Source: Heritagella_A intestinalis | GTDB taxonomy: Bacteria; Bacillota; Clostridia; Oscillospirales; Acutalibacteraceae | Assembly (NCBI GenBank): GCA_904418995.1 | Contig: CAJFQF010000003.1 | Span: 1 to 64,000 of the forward strand | DNA length: 64,000 nucleotides | Direction of reading: 5' to 3' | Shown here: in pieces, positions 56,927 to 64,000 of the stretch | Layout of the letters: the number at the start of each line of letters is the position of its first letter | How positions within the stretch are numbered: the stretch's first letter is position 1 | Made by a program: the position numbers and the translations under genes | Notes under the pieces: model-generated | The model's input: only the letters and a program-made list of their open reading frames with translations | Told to the model about the DNA's origin: nothing | Databases searched by the model: none

Positions 56927-58201
56927 ATGAAAATTCTGGTAGTTGGCGGCGGCGGCCGTGAGCACGCCATTATCCGCAAGCTGAAAGAAAGTCCCAAGGT
57001 GGAAGCCATTTACTGCGCCCCCGGCAACGGCGGCATTGCCGCAGATGCCGAGTGCTTCCCGGTGAATGCCATGGATATTGAGGGCATGAAGGCCCTGGCC
57101 AAAGAGAAAGCCGTCGATTTGGTCTTTGTAGCTCCGGACGACCCTCTGGCCGCCGGCATGGTGGACGCTATGGAGGAGGCCGGCTTCAAGGCTTTCGGCC
57201 CCCGGGCCAGCGCGGCGATTATCGAGAGCAGCAAGGTCTTTTCCAAGGACCTGATGAAGAAATACGGCATTCCCACAGCTGGTTACGAGGTGTTTGACGA
57301 CCCGGCTAAGGCTCTGGCTTACATCGAGTCCCAGGGCAAGTACCCGGTAGTGGTCAAGGCGGACGGCCTGGCCCTGGGCAAGGGTGTCATCATCGCGGAG
57401 AACTACGACATGGCCAAGGAAGCCGTCCACTCCATTATGGAGGATAAGGTGTTCGGCGCGTCCGGCAACCAGGTGGTTATTGAGGAGTTCCTCACCGGCC
57501 CCGAGGTTTCGGTGCTGGCCTTTACCGATGGCAAGACCCTGAAGCCCATGGTTTCCTCCAAGGACCACAAGCGGGCCCTGGACGGCGACAAGGGCAAGAA
57601 CACCGGGGGCATGGGCACGGTGAGCCCCAACCCCTATTACGACGATGATATGGCCCAGCGGTGCATGGAGGAAATCTTCCTGCCTACCGTAGCGGCTATG
57701 AACGCTGAGGGCCGGCCCTTTAAGGGCTGCCTGTATTTCGGCCTGATGCTCACCCCCGACGGCCCCAAGGTCATTGAGTACAACTCCCGTTTCGGCGACC
57801 CGGAGACCCAGGTGGTGCTGCCCCGGCTCAAGAGCGACTTTGCCGACATTATCCTGGCGGTGGCCGAGGAGCGTCTGGCAGACCAGCCGGTGGAGTGGAG
57901 CGACGAGGCGGCGGCCTGCGTGGTCATGGCCTCCGGCGGCTACCCGGCTTCCTATCCCAAGGGCCTGGAGATCACCGGCCTGGACGAAAACGGCCAGCTT
58001 CCCGGTGCGGAAGGCGTCACGGTGTACCATGCCGGCACGGCTTTGAAGGACGGCAAGCTGGTGACCAGCGGCGGTCGTGTGCTGGGCGTCACGGCCCTGG
58101 GCAAGACCCTGGACGAGGCCCTGGACAAGGCCTATGCCGCGGTGGAGAAAATCCACTTTGACGGCGCCCATTACCGGAAGGATATCGGCCGTACCCGGTA
58201 A
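56927..58201 (+). CDS. purD: Phosphoribosylamine--glycine ligase PurD
   Basis: GAR synthetase, 424 aa, an ATP-grasp ligase joining glycine to phosphoribosylamine. VVGGGGREHAI at the N terminus, the ATP-grasp region with VVVKADGLALGKGVI near residue 140, GGMGTVSPNPYY near 228 and YNSRFGDPETQVVLPRL near 285. TTGGAGG precedes ATG 56927; ATG 56912 lies within that site. It ends the purine cluster before a strong terminator. Confidence 0.96.
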   Translation: MKILVVGGGGREHAIIRKLKESPKVEAIYCAPGNGGIAADAECFPVNAMDIEGMKALAKEKAVDLVFVAPDDPLAAGMVDAMEEAGFKAFGPRASAAIIESSKVFSKDLMKKYGIPTAGYEVFDDPAKALAYIESQGKYPVVVKADGLALGKGVIIAENYDMAKEAVHSIMEDKVFGASGNQVVIEEFLTGPEVSVLAFTDGKTLKPMVSSKDHKRALDGDKGKNTGGMGTVSPNPYYDDDMAQRCMEEIFLPTVAAMNAEGRPFKGCLYFGLMLTPDGPKVIEYNSRFGDPETQVVLPRLKSDFADIILAVAEERLADQPVEWSDEAAACVVMASGGYPASYPKGLEITGLDENGQLPGAEGVTVYHAGTALKDGKLVTSGGRVLGVTALGKTLDEALDKAYAAVEKIHFDGAHYRKDIGRTR

Positions 58202-58218
58202 ATTTTTCTGGATAAACG

Positions 58219-58264
58219 AAATCCCCTTTGCAGTGCTGTTCATCTGCTGCAAAGGGGATTTTTT
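58219..58264 (+). terminator. Terminator after purD
   Basis: AAATCCCCTTTGCAG paired with CTGCAAAGGGGATTT, followed by TTTT. Confidence 0.92.
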
Positions 58265-58313
58265 GATAAAGAGAGTTTTCATGGACAGATTCTAAAGGGG
58301 CCGGGCTTGTTTG

Positions 58314-58703
58314 TCAGTGGGAATCCTTCTGCTGCCCCATAATGACTACAGCGGCGTATTCCTCTACGTGGGTGACGCTGACAGAAAATTCCCAGCCTTT
58401 TGCCATCTCTGCTGCGGCTCCATGCAGGCGCAGAAAGGGGCGGCCGCTTTCTTCCCGGAGAAGCTCCACTTCCGACAGGCGGAATCCCCGCACACCGGTG
58501 CCAAAGAGCTTTCCAAAAGCCTCTTTCGCACAGAAAGAGGCCGCGGCGGTTTCCACCCAGCGGGCGCCGCCTTCCTGAGGGTAGCCACGTTTCCAGAGGA
58601 GCGCCTGTTCCTCCGGGCCGAAAACCCTTTCAAAAAAACGGGGCCGCCGAGCAGCTGCCTCCATGCGCTGGCAGGAGGTCATATCAAGACCGACCGAAAA
58701 CAT
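58314..58703 (-). CDS. acpS: Holo-[acyl-carrier-protein] synthase AcpS
   Basis: Transfers 4'-phosphopantetheine from CoA to acyl carrier protein, 129 aa. The Mg-binding start is GLDMTSCQRME (Asp near residue 7) and the second motif is ASFCAKEAFGKLFGTGVRGF near 55-75, with the conserved Glu of FxxKEA-x2-K. The C-terminal SVSVTHVEEYAAVV corresponds to the SISH strand. It overlaps the preceding membrane-protein gene by 20 bases, so translation is coupled. Confidence 0.9.
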   Translation of the reverse strand: MFSVGLDMTSCQRMEAAARRPRFFERVFGPEEQALLWKRGYPQEGGARWVETAAASFCAKEAFGKLFGTGVRGFRLSEVELLREESGRPFLRLHGAAAEMAKGWEFSVSVTHVEEYAAVVIMGQQKDSH

Positions 58704-59214
58704 TGATTCTCATCTGGCGGGTCATGCCGGCCTTAATGCCGTCCAGCACATTCTCATTGGGGTTGAAAACCAGCATGGTGCGGCCATATTTGGGGGTACG
58801 GGCCAGGATATACCAGGCGTCCTCACCGGTTTCCGTTTCCGTGGCCATAATCCGCTGGTCTACCGGACGCTGTTCCATGCGGCGGGGGTCATATTTTCCC
58901 ATTTCTTCCGCTTCCTTTACATCAAAGGAGAGCAGGCGCTTTCTTCTCCGCTTGTTGATAATCTTGTCCACGGTCAGGTCGCCGTTGGTGACGCTGTATT
59001 CAAATTCCAGATTCCGGGAAGTGATGACCCAATAGCCCCCATAAATTGCGGCAGCTGTGACAGCAATGGGAATCAGAGGAATCATAGTCATGGGGAGCAG
59101 AAAGAAAAAGCTTATAAAAATCAGTATGAAAACAGCCAAGCTGGCCCCGATGGAAATCGCAATATCCGTCGTGGAGCGTTTTCTTTTAATAATTTGTTCT
59201 GTAAAAATATCCAT
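58684..59214 (-). CDS. Membrane protein, DUF6106-like, unknown function
   Basis: 176-aa protein starting MDIFTEQIIKRKRS, with two adjacent membrane segments (ISIGASLAVFILIFISFFFLL and IPLIPIAVTAAAIYGGYWVI) and a cytoplasmic PH-like beta domain (NLEFEYSVTNGDLTVDKIINKRRRKRLLS, in part) that resembles the bacterial PH fold. The family is common in Clostridia and resembles what is named DUF6106, by memory of its N-terminal motif. TAGGAGG lies about 12 bases before ATG 59214. It precedes acpS with a 20-base overlap. Confidence 0.7.
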   Translation of the reverse strand: MDIFTEQIIKRKRSTTDIAISIGASLAVFILIFISFFFLLPMTMIPLIPIAVTAAAIYGGYWVITSRNLEFEYSVTNGDLTVDKIINKRRRKRLLSFDVKEAEEMGKYDPRRMEQRPVDQRIMATETETGEDAWYILARTPKYGRTMLVFNPNENVLDGIKAGMTRQMRINVFGRS

Positions 59215-59316
59215 GCAAATAAGCCTCCTATTAAAATCGCTGTTCAAAATACCGTATTCCCGTTCAGGTAGCTATTTTGGTCGGGGGAATCCGAATATTT
59301 TTGAGATTCTTTTGTG

Positions 59317-59345
59317 ATTATAGCACAATTAGAGTGAGTTTACAA
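59317..59345 (-). promoter_or_regulatory. Promoter for the DUF6106-like/acpS operon
   Basis: On the minus strand TTGTAA (59345-59340), 17-base spacer, TATAAT (59322-59317), about 100 bases before the start codon. Confidence 0.8.
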
Positions 59346-59435
59346 CGGATATTTTCTCCTGGTGGGCCGGCAGCTTCCCGGAATCGTCTCTGCGGGGAAA
59401 TTGGGGGAAAATCCGCTTTTGAGTCGGCAAGGGGC

Positions 59436-59464
59436 TTGTAAAAGCCGCGGGGCCGTGATAAAAT
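59436..59464 (+). promoter_or_regulatory. Promoter for ADP-ribosylglycohydrolase gene
   Basis: TTGTAA, 17-base spacer, TAAAAT with an upstream TGA (extended -10), 75 bases before the ATG. Confidence 0.7.
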
Positions 59465-59538
59465 AGAAAAGCCGAAGCACTGAAAAAGCGGCACAAAACC
59501 GTAGCTTTCAAATTTCTGATTGCAGGGGAGGCGCTTTT

Positions 59539-60345
59539 ATGATAGGCGCGATTGTTGGAGACATTGTGGGGTCCCGGTTTGAATGGCACAACATAAAAAC
59601 CAAAGACTTCGAGCTTTTTACCCCGGAATGTCGTCCGACGGATGACAGTATCATGACTTTGGCCCTTGCACAGGCGATTTTGAAGAGCCAGCCGGATGGC
59701 AGTGACTTATCGAAAAACGCCGTGACCTGGATGCAGGCTTTGGGCCGTAGCTATCCCTACGCCGGATATGGAGGCAGATTTCGTCGGTGGATATTTTCTC
59801 CAGCTCCTCAGCCCTACAAAAGCTTTGGTAATGGCGCCGCTATGCGGGTCAGTCCCGCCGGTTTTGCGGCGTCCAGCCTGGAAGAGGCCAAGGATCTTGC
59901 TCGGAAAGTGACGGAAGTCACCCACAACCATCCGGAAGGTATTAAGGCCGCAGAGGCCACGGCCTCGGCCATTTATCTGGCTCGGACAGGAAAGAGCCTT
60001 TCGGAACTCCGGAAGTTTATCCATGAAAACTACTATCCCATGGACTTTACCCTGGACGAAATCCGGGACAGCTACCGCTTTGACGTGACCTGCCAGGGCT
60101 CGGTTCCCCAGGCATTTATGGCCTTCTTTGCGTCCACGAGCTTTGAGGACGCTATCCGCAACGCCATTTCCATTGGCGGGGACAGCGACACTATCGCCGC
60201 GATTTGCGGCGGCATTGCGGAAGCCTATTACGGTGTTCCCGATGCCATCAGGGAGCGGGCGCTGACGTTTCTGGATGCGCGGCTGACGCAGATTCTGACG
60301 GCCTTTGAAAGTAAGTACCCGCCAGTAAAGGCAAGGACTCCGTAA
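59539..60345 (+). CDS. ADP-ribosylglycohydrolase family protein
   Basis: 268-aa hydrolase of the DraG/ARH family, which removes ADP-ribose from proteins or small molecules. The dimetal site is formed by GAIVGDIVGSRFE at the N terminus, RPTDDSIMTLA near residue 33 and SIGGDSDTIAAICGGIAEA near 212-230. All ligands are present. No matching ADP-ribosyltransferase is nearby. GGGGAGGCG precedes the ATG. The pheS T-box begins about 30 bases after the stop. Confidence 0.9.
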   Translation: MIGAIVGDIVGSRFEWHNIKTKDFELFTPECRPTDDSIMTLALAQAILKSQPDGSDLSKNAVTWMQALGRSYPYAGYGGRFRRWIFSPAPQPYKSFGNGAAMRVSPAGFAASSLEEAKDLARKVTEVTHNHPEGIKAAEATASAIYLARTGKSLSELRKFIHENYYPMDFTLDEIRDSYRFDVTCQGSVPQAFMAFFASTSFEDAIRNAISIGGDSDTIAAICGGIAEAYYGVPDAIRERALTFLDARLTQILTAFESKYPPVKARTP

Positions 60346-60374
60346 GAGTTCCGAACCGGCAGATTTTAAAAACT

Positions 60375-60649
60375 ATTTGGAAAAAGACAACGCGAGGAAA
60401 AAGGAAAGTAGCCTTATCCACGGCGAAAAGAGAGGGCGTGTCCCCGGCTGAAAGCACGCCTGCGCACGGGATAGGGGGAAGTTCCCTTTGGAGCGGCAGC
60501 CCTGAACACTTTTTGGTCTGTAGGGGCTGACGGAAGGCGCCGTTATCCGCCGCAGGAGAGTAAGGGCTTCTGTTCTTACAGAAAATAAGGGTGGTACCGC
60601 GAAGTATAAATGCCTTCGCCCCTTTGACGGGGCGGGGGCTTTTCTTTTT
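60375..60649 (+). promoter_or_regulatory. T-box leader, tRNA-Phe specific, for pheS
   Basis: The T-box consensus AGGGTGGTACCGCG is at 60588-60601, followed by a terminator (TCGCCCC/GGGGCGG, then CTTTTCTTTTT at 60613-60649). The stem I specifier is most likely TTC (Phe) at 60482-60484, in GGGGAAG-TTC-CCTTTGGAGC. Uncharged tRNA-Phe should bind both sites and permit read-through into pheS 60 bases downstream. Confidence 0.92.
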
Positions 60650-60709
60650 CCCGGACTGCCTTCTACCTATAAAATTCAGATTTATTTTTGAAAGGATGGA
60701 TTCCAAACC

Positions 60710-61735
60710 ATGAAGGAACAATTGGAAGCAATCCGCGCCCAAGCGGAAGCAGAACTGGAGGCCGCTGGCAGCCAGCAGGCGTTGGAGGAACTGCGCATTA
60801 AGTATCTGGGCAAAAAAGGCGCCCTCACTGGCATTTTGAAGCAGATGGGCAAGCTTTCCCCGGAAGAGCGCCCGGTAATCGGCCAGCTGGCCAACCAGGT
60901 TCGCGCCGACATTGAGGCCGAGCTGACCAAGCGTACCGCCGAACTGAAGGCGGCAGACCGGCAGCGCCGTCTGGAATCGGAAAAGCTGGACGTGACCCTG
61001 CCCGGTACCCACCGGGAAATGGGCGCCAAGCATCCTCTTTCCATTGGCCTGGACGAGATCAAGGAGATTTTTATCGGCATGGGCTTTGAAATCGTGGAAG
61101 GCCCTGAGGTGGAAACCGACTACTACAACTTTGAGGCCCTGAACATCCCCAAGAACCATCCGGCCCGGGACACCCAGGACACCTTCTATATTAACGAAAA
61201 CATTCTGCTGCGCACCCAGACCTCCCCGGTGCAGATTCGCACCATGGAGAAGCAGAAGCCCCCCATCCGGGTGATTTCCCCCGGCCGTGTGTACCGCAGC
61301 GACGCTCTGGACGCCACCCACTCCCCGCTGTTCCATCAGATTGAGGGCCTGGTCGTGGATAAGGGCATCACCTTCGCTGACCTGAAGGGCACCCTGGAAA
61401 CCTTCGTCAAGCGTCTCTACGGTGAGGACAGCGTGGTGCGGTTCCGTCCCCACCACTTCCCCTTCACTGAGCCTTCCGCAGAAGTAGACGTGCAGTGCTT
61501 TAACTGCCACGGCGAGGGCTGCCGCCTGTGCAAGGGCGAGGGCTGGATTGAAATTCTGGGCTGCGGCATGGTGCATCCCAAGGTGCTGAGCAACTGCGGC
61601 ATTGATCCGGAGGTCTACAGCGGTTTTGCTCTGGGCATGGGCCTGGAGCGCGTGGTCATGCGCCAGTACAATATTGACGACCTGCGCCTGTTCTACGAGA
61701 ACGATGTCCGCTTCCTGAAGCAATTCCAGGGCTAA
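60710..61735 (+). CDS. pheS: Phenylalanyl-tRNA synthetase alpha subunit
   Basis: Catalytic subunit of the (alpha-beta)2 enzyme that charges tRNA-Phe, 341 aa. N-terminal coiled coil (residues 1-85), then class II motifs: motif 1 near MGFEIVEGPEVETDYYNFEAL, motif 2 around RVYRSDALDATHSPLFHQIEGL (shown in part) and motif 3 GFALGMGLERVVM near 305. GAAAGGATGG precedes the ATG. It is controlled by the T-box upstream. pheT, normally within a few bases, starts 572 bases downstream because two repeats lie between. Confidence 0.97.
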   Translation: MKEQLEAIRAQAEAELEAAGSQQALEELRIKYLGKKGALTGILKQMGKLSPEERPVIGQLANQVRADIEAELTKRTAELKAADRQRRLESEKLDVTLPGTHREMGAKHPLSIGLDEIKEIFIGMGFEIVEGPEVETDYYNFEALNIPKNHPARDTQDTFYINENILLRTQTSPVQIRTMEKQKPPIRVISPGRVYRSDALDATHSPLFHQIEGLVVDKGITFADLKGTLETFVKRLYGEDSVVRFRPHHFPFTEPSAEVDVQCFNCHGEGCRLCKGEGWIEILGCGMVHPKVLSNCGIDPEVYSGFALGMGLERVVMRQYNIDDLRLFYENDVRFLKQFQG

Positions 61736-61847
61736 GCGGGGAGCCTCGCTGGCGACCCGCGGGGAAGCAACATCAATACTCAGCTCTATTTCTCGCGGAG
61801 GCAGCCGAGAGCGAAATCGGGCCGCCTGTGGATGCAGTTACCTGCGC

Positions 61848-61911
61848 GTGGAACCGGGCTGTTGTCTGCACTCGCTATAAACGCGACTTGCGTCCAGGCT
61901 CAGCCTGGCGA
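61848..61911 (+). repeat. Dispersed repeat family A, copy 61.9 kb
   Basis: Same order of blocks as 3031-3103: GCGCGTGGAACCGGGCTG, TCGCTATAAACGCGA and TTGCGTCCAGGCTCAGCC, closing with the perfect palindrome CCAGGCT-C-AGCCTGG (61894-61908). It abuts family B copy 2. Confidence 0.8.
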
Positions 61912-62225
61912 GGGTCCAGGGGCGAGGAGCCCCGGTCGCCCGACCCAGAGGGCGAAATTCCCCTATCCGTAGGGCGCATTTTCGGGGGTGAATTGCAAAA
62001 TATCCCTGCGGGATGTTTTGCAAGAGGTCCCTTTTTGCAAGAAAAAGGGGGCGCCGTGTGCCGGTGGCACACAATCAAGGCGCCGTTCTCACCTGCCGGT
62101 TCGGTCGGTGCTATTTGCATGTCACCGGCATGCCGCACCCGGAGCGGCAGCGGAGAATCCCTGGACTCGTTCCTGATGCCGTTCCCCTCTGTTTTTCCGG
62201 AAGGAAAAAACAGAACGAATAGCGC
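61904..62225 (-). repeat. Dispersed repeat family B, copy 2
   Basis: Inverted homologue of 54296-54625. Contains GTGTGCC-GGT-GGCACAC, TTTTGCAAGA/TCTTGCAAAA-like and GGCGCC palindromes. The rest of the pheS-pheT gap (61736-61847) shows TCGCGGAGGCAGCCGAGAGCGA-like G/C-rich hairpins (in part) and no gene. Confidence 0.8.
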
Positions 62226-62307
62226 CCAATGAAACCTACACTTAATACAACTCTTATTTGTAATTCTCTATAATCATCTAAAATAAAAAGGCTTGGTGAA
62301 TCATCAA

Positions 62308-64000
62308 ATGAATCTTTCTATGAAATGGCTGAAAGACTTTGTCACCCTGGATGAAATGCCCATGCGCAGCTTTACTGAAGCGATTACCATGAGCGGCTCC
62401 AAGGTGGAAGGCTATGAAGTCGAAGGCAGCGAAATCAGCAACGTGGTGGTGGCCCGGGTGGAATCCATGGAACGCCACCCCAACTCCGACCACCTGTGGA
62501 TCTGCCAGGTAAACGTGGGCAGCGGCGAGAATATCCAGATTGTCACCGGCGCCCAGAACCTGAAGCCCGGCGACGTGGTGCCGGCAGCCTTGCACAATTC
62601 CACCCTGCCCGGCGGGATCAAAATCAAGAAAGGCAAGCTCCGCGGCGTGGAGAGCAACGGTATGCTCTGCTCTCTGGGCGAACTGAACCTTACCACCCAT
62701 GACTTCCCCTCTGCGGTGGAGGACGGCATCTTTGTCCTCACTGAGGAAGACGGCTGTGACCTGACCCTGGGAAAACCCATCTGCGAGGCCATCGGCCTGG
62801 ACGACACCAGCGTGGAGTTCGAGATTACCTCCAACCGGCCGGACTGCTTCTCCGTCATCGGCCTGGCCCGGGAGGCTGCCGCCACCTTCCACAAGCCCCT
62901 GCAGCTCCATACCCCCCAGGTGAAAGCCGGCCACGGCTCCTGCGAAGGGATGCTGGATGTCAAGGTGGAAGAGCCCTCCCTGTGCTCCATCTACAGCGCC
63001 CGGATTGTGAAAAACGTTCGAGTAAAGCCCTCCCCCCGCTGGATGCGGGAGCGTCTGCGCGCTCTGGGTGTGCGGCCCATCAACAACATCGTGGACATCA
63101 CCAACTATGTGATGCTGGAATACGGCCAGCCCATGCATGCCTTTGACCTGCGCTACATCGAAGAAGGTAAAATCCGTGTGCGTTTGGCCAAGGACGGCGA
63201 GACCATCACCACCCTGGACGGCGTGGACCGCACCCTCACCAGCAAGCAGCTGGTTATCGCCGACGCCAAGAAGCCCGTAGCCATTGCCGGCGTCATGGGC
63301 GGCGAGTACAGCGGCATTATGGACGACACCACCACTATCGTCTTTGAGTCCGCCTGCTTCAACGGCGCTTCCGTCCGGGTCACCGCCCGAGACCAGGGCA
63401 TGCGCACCGATGCCTCCTCCCGGTATGAGAAGGGCCTGGACCCCAACAACTGCCTGCCCGCTCTGGACCGCGCCTGCGAGCTGGTAGAGCTGCTGGACGC
63501 CGGCGATGTGCTGGACGGCGTTCTCAAGGACGACCACTCCTCCTCCCAGCGCCGCCGCATCCCCCTGGAGCACGACTGGATTAACCGGTTCCTGGACCTG
63601 AACCTCTCCGCCGATGAGATGAAGGCCATTCTCTCTCCCCTGGGCTGCGAGTTTGACGGGGACGATGTGCTGGTGCCCACCTTCCGCCCGGACTTGGAGC
63701 ACAAGGCCGACATCGCCGAGGAAATCGCCCGCTTCTACGGCTACAACAATATCCCCAGCACCTCCCTCAGCGGCGGGGCCCAGGGCAAGTACTCTCCCCG
63801 CCAGAAGTTCATGGCCAGAATCGGGGAAATCATGCTGGCCCAGGGCCTCAGCGAGATTATGACCTACTCCTTTATCAGCCCCCGGTATTACGATAAAATC
63901 AAGCTGCCGGTTGACAGCCCCCTGCGGAATTCCGTGACCATCTCCAACCCTCTGGGCGAGGATACCAGCATTATGCGTACCATCGCCCTGCCCTCTATGA
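62308..64000 (+). CDS. pheT: Phenylalanyl-tRNA synthetase beta subunit (partial, runs off the window)
   Basis: First 564 codons of the beta subunit. The start MNLSMKWLKDFVTLDEMP is the usual PheT N terminus, with GGTGA 8 bases before the ATG. A tRNA-binding EMAP-like domain follows (about residues 40-150; VARVESMERHPNSDHLWICQV in part), then the B3/B4 region (EITSNRPDCFSVIGLAREAAA in part) and B5 near 400-475. The end of the gene, with the anticodon-binding domain, lies beyond position 64000. It is separated from pheS by two repeat copies; no promoter is evident in the gap, so expression probably depends on the T-box transcript. Confidence 0.95.
   Translation, partial: MNLSMKWLKDFVTLDEMPMRSFTEAITMSGSKVEGYEVEGSEISNVVVARVESMERHPNSDHLWICQVNVGSGENIQIVTGAQNLKPGDVVPAALHNSTLPGGIKIKKGKLRGVESNGMLCSLGELNLTTHDFPSAVEDGIFVLTEEDGCDLTLGKPICEAIGLDDTSVEFEITSNRPDCFSVIGLAREAAATFHKPLQLHTPQVKAGHGSCEGMLDVKVEEPSLCSIYSARIVKNVRVKPSPRWMRERLRALGVRPINNIVDITNYVMLEYGQPMHAFDLRYIEEGKIRVRLAKDGETITTLDGVDRTLTSKQLVIADAKKPVAIAGVMGGEYSGIMDDTTTIVFESACFNGASVRVTARDQGMRTDASSRYEKGLDPNNCLPALDRACELVELLDAGDVLDGVLKDDHSSSQRRRIPLEHDWINRFLDLNLSADEMKAILSPLGCEFDGDDVLVPTFRPDLEHKADIAEEIARFYGYNNIPSTSLSGGAQGKYSPRQKFMARIGEIMLAQGLSEIMTYSFISPRYYDKIKLPVDSPLRNSVTISNPLGEDTSIMRTIALPSM

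Overview
The window looks like a chromosomal segment of a GC-rich, spore-forming, anaerobic Clostridia-class Firmicute, most likely a gut Oscillospirales (Ruminococcaceae/Oscillospiraceae) relative. The evidence is a set of sporulation and germination genes (ylbJ, yqfC, yqfD, ypeB), a T-box on pheS, HrcA/CIRCE control of chaperones, plant-cell-wall enzymes and AGGAGG-type ribosome binding sites. Placement below class is inference. No rRNA, tRNA, CRISPR array or insertion sequence was seen.

Layout. 0-1.8 kb: a large serine recombinase, probably the edge of an integrated element. 1.8-7 kb: ylbJ diverging from yqfC-yqfD-phoH-ybeY-dgkA. 7-9 kb: iron-sulfur protein and ManA. 9.2-14 kb: MoxR ATPase/DUF58/transglutaminase operon. 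14-20.4 kb: fakA, recG, a cytidylate-kinase-like protein, ymdB and a lipoprotein. 20.4-23.6 kb: GrpB-pyrophosphatase fusion, an unlisted 56-residue membrane protein, and recQ behind a tandem repeat. 23.6-28.3 kb: nfeD-flotillin, two flavodoxin-like proteins, a HAD phosphatase. 28.3-31.9 kb: two Hsp20 genes behind a CIRCE operator, two tiny Xre regulators bracketed by inverted repeats, a SLOG protein, a flavin reductase. 32-38.2 kb: surface pectinesterase, lipoprotein, GH51 arabinofuranosidase with a Crp-type regulator. 38-43.8 kb: CIRCE-clpB, a tandem repeat with an assembly gap, a hydroxyacid dehydrogenase, a GH3 lipoprotein. 43.9-50.9 kb: murE-murF, an NlpC/P60 hydrolase with two WalR-type boxes, ypeB, a corrinoid-type methyltransferase. 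51-58.3 kb: purine synthesis. 58.3-64 kb: acpS, a membrane protein, an ADP-ribosylglycohydrolase, T-box-pheS and the start of pheT.

The purine block is the most coherent system. purE-purM-purN plus a small ppGpp-hydrolase-like gene is followed by a ZTP riboswitch, then a PurO-like IMP cyclohydrolase, a stand-alone AICAR transformylase and purD. The last two steps, normally fused as PurH, are therefore split and placed behind a sensor of the AICAR derivative ZTP. purE itself has a short leader ORF followed by a terminator-like hairpin.

The least explained structure is a set of dispersed extragenic repeats. Family A (about 65-100 bp, ending in a hairpin whose paired bases co-vary between copies) occurs near 3.0, 23.4, 41.0 and 61.9 kb, twice as tandem arrays. 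Family B (about 320 bp) has two inverted copies at 54.3 and 61.9 kb, one between the riboswitch and its genes and the other splitting pheS from pheT. Family C is an inverted pair around the second Xre gene. I did not recognise A, B or C as a named element.
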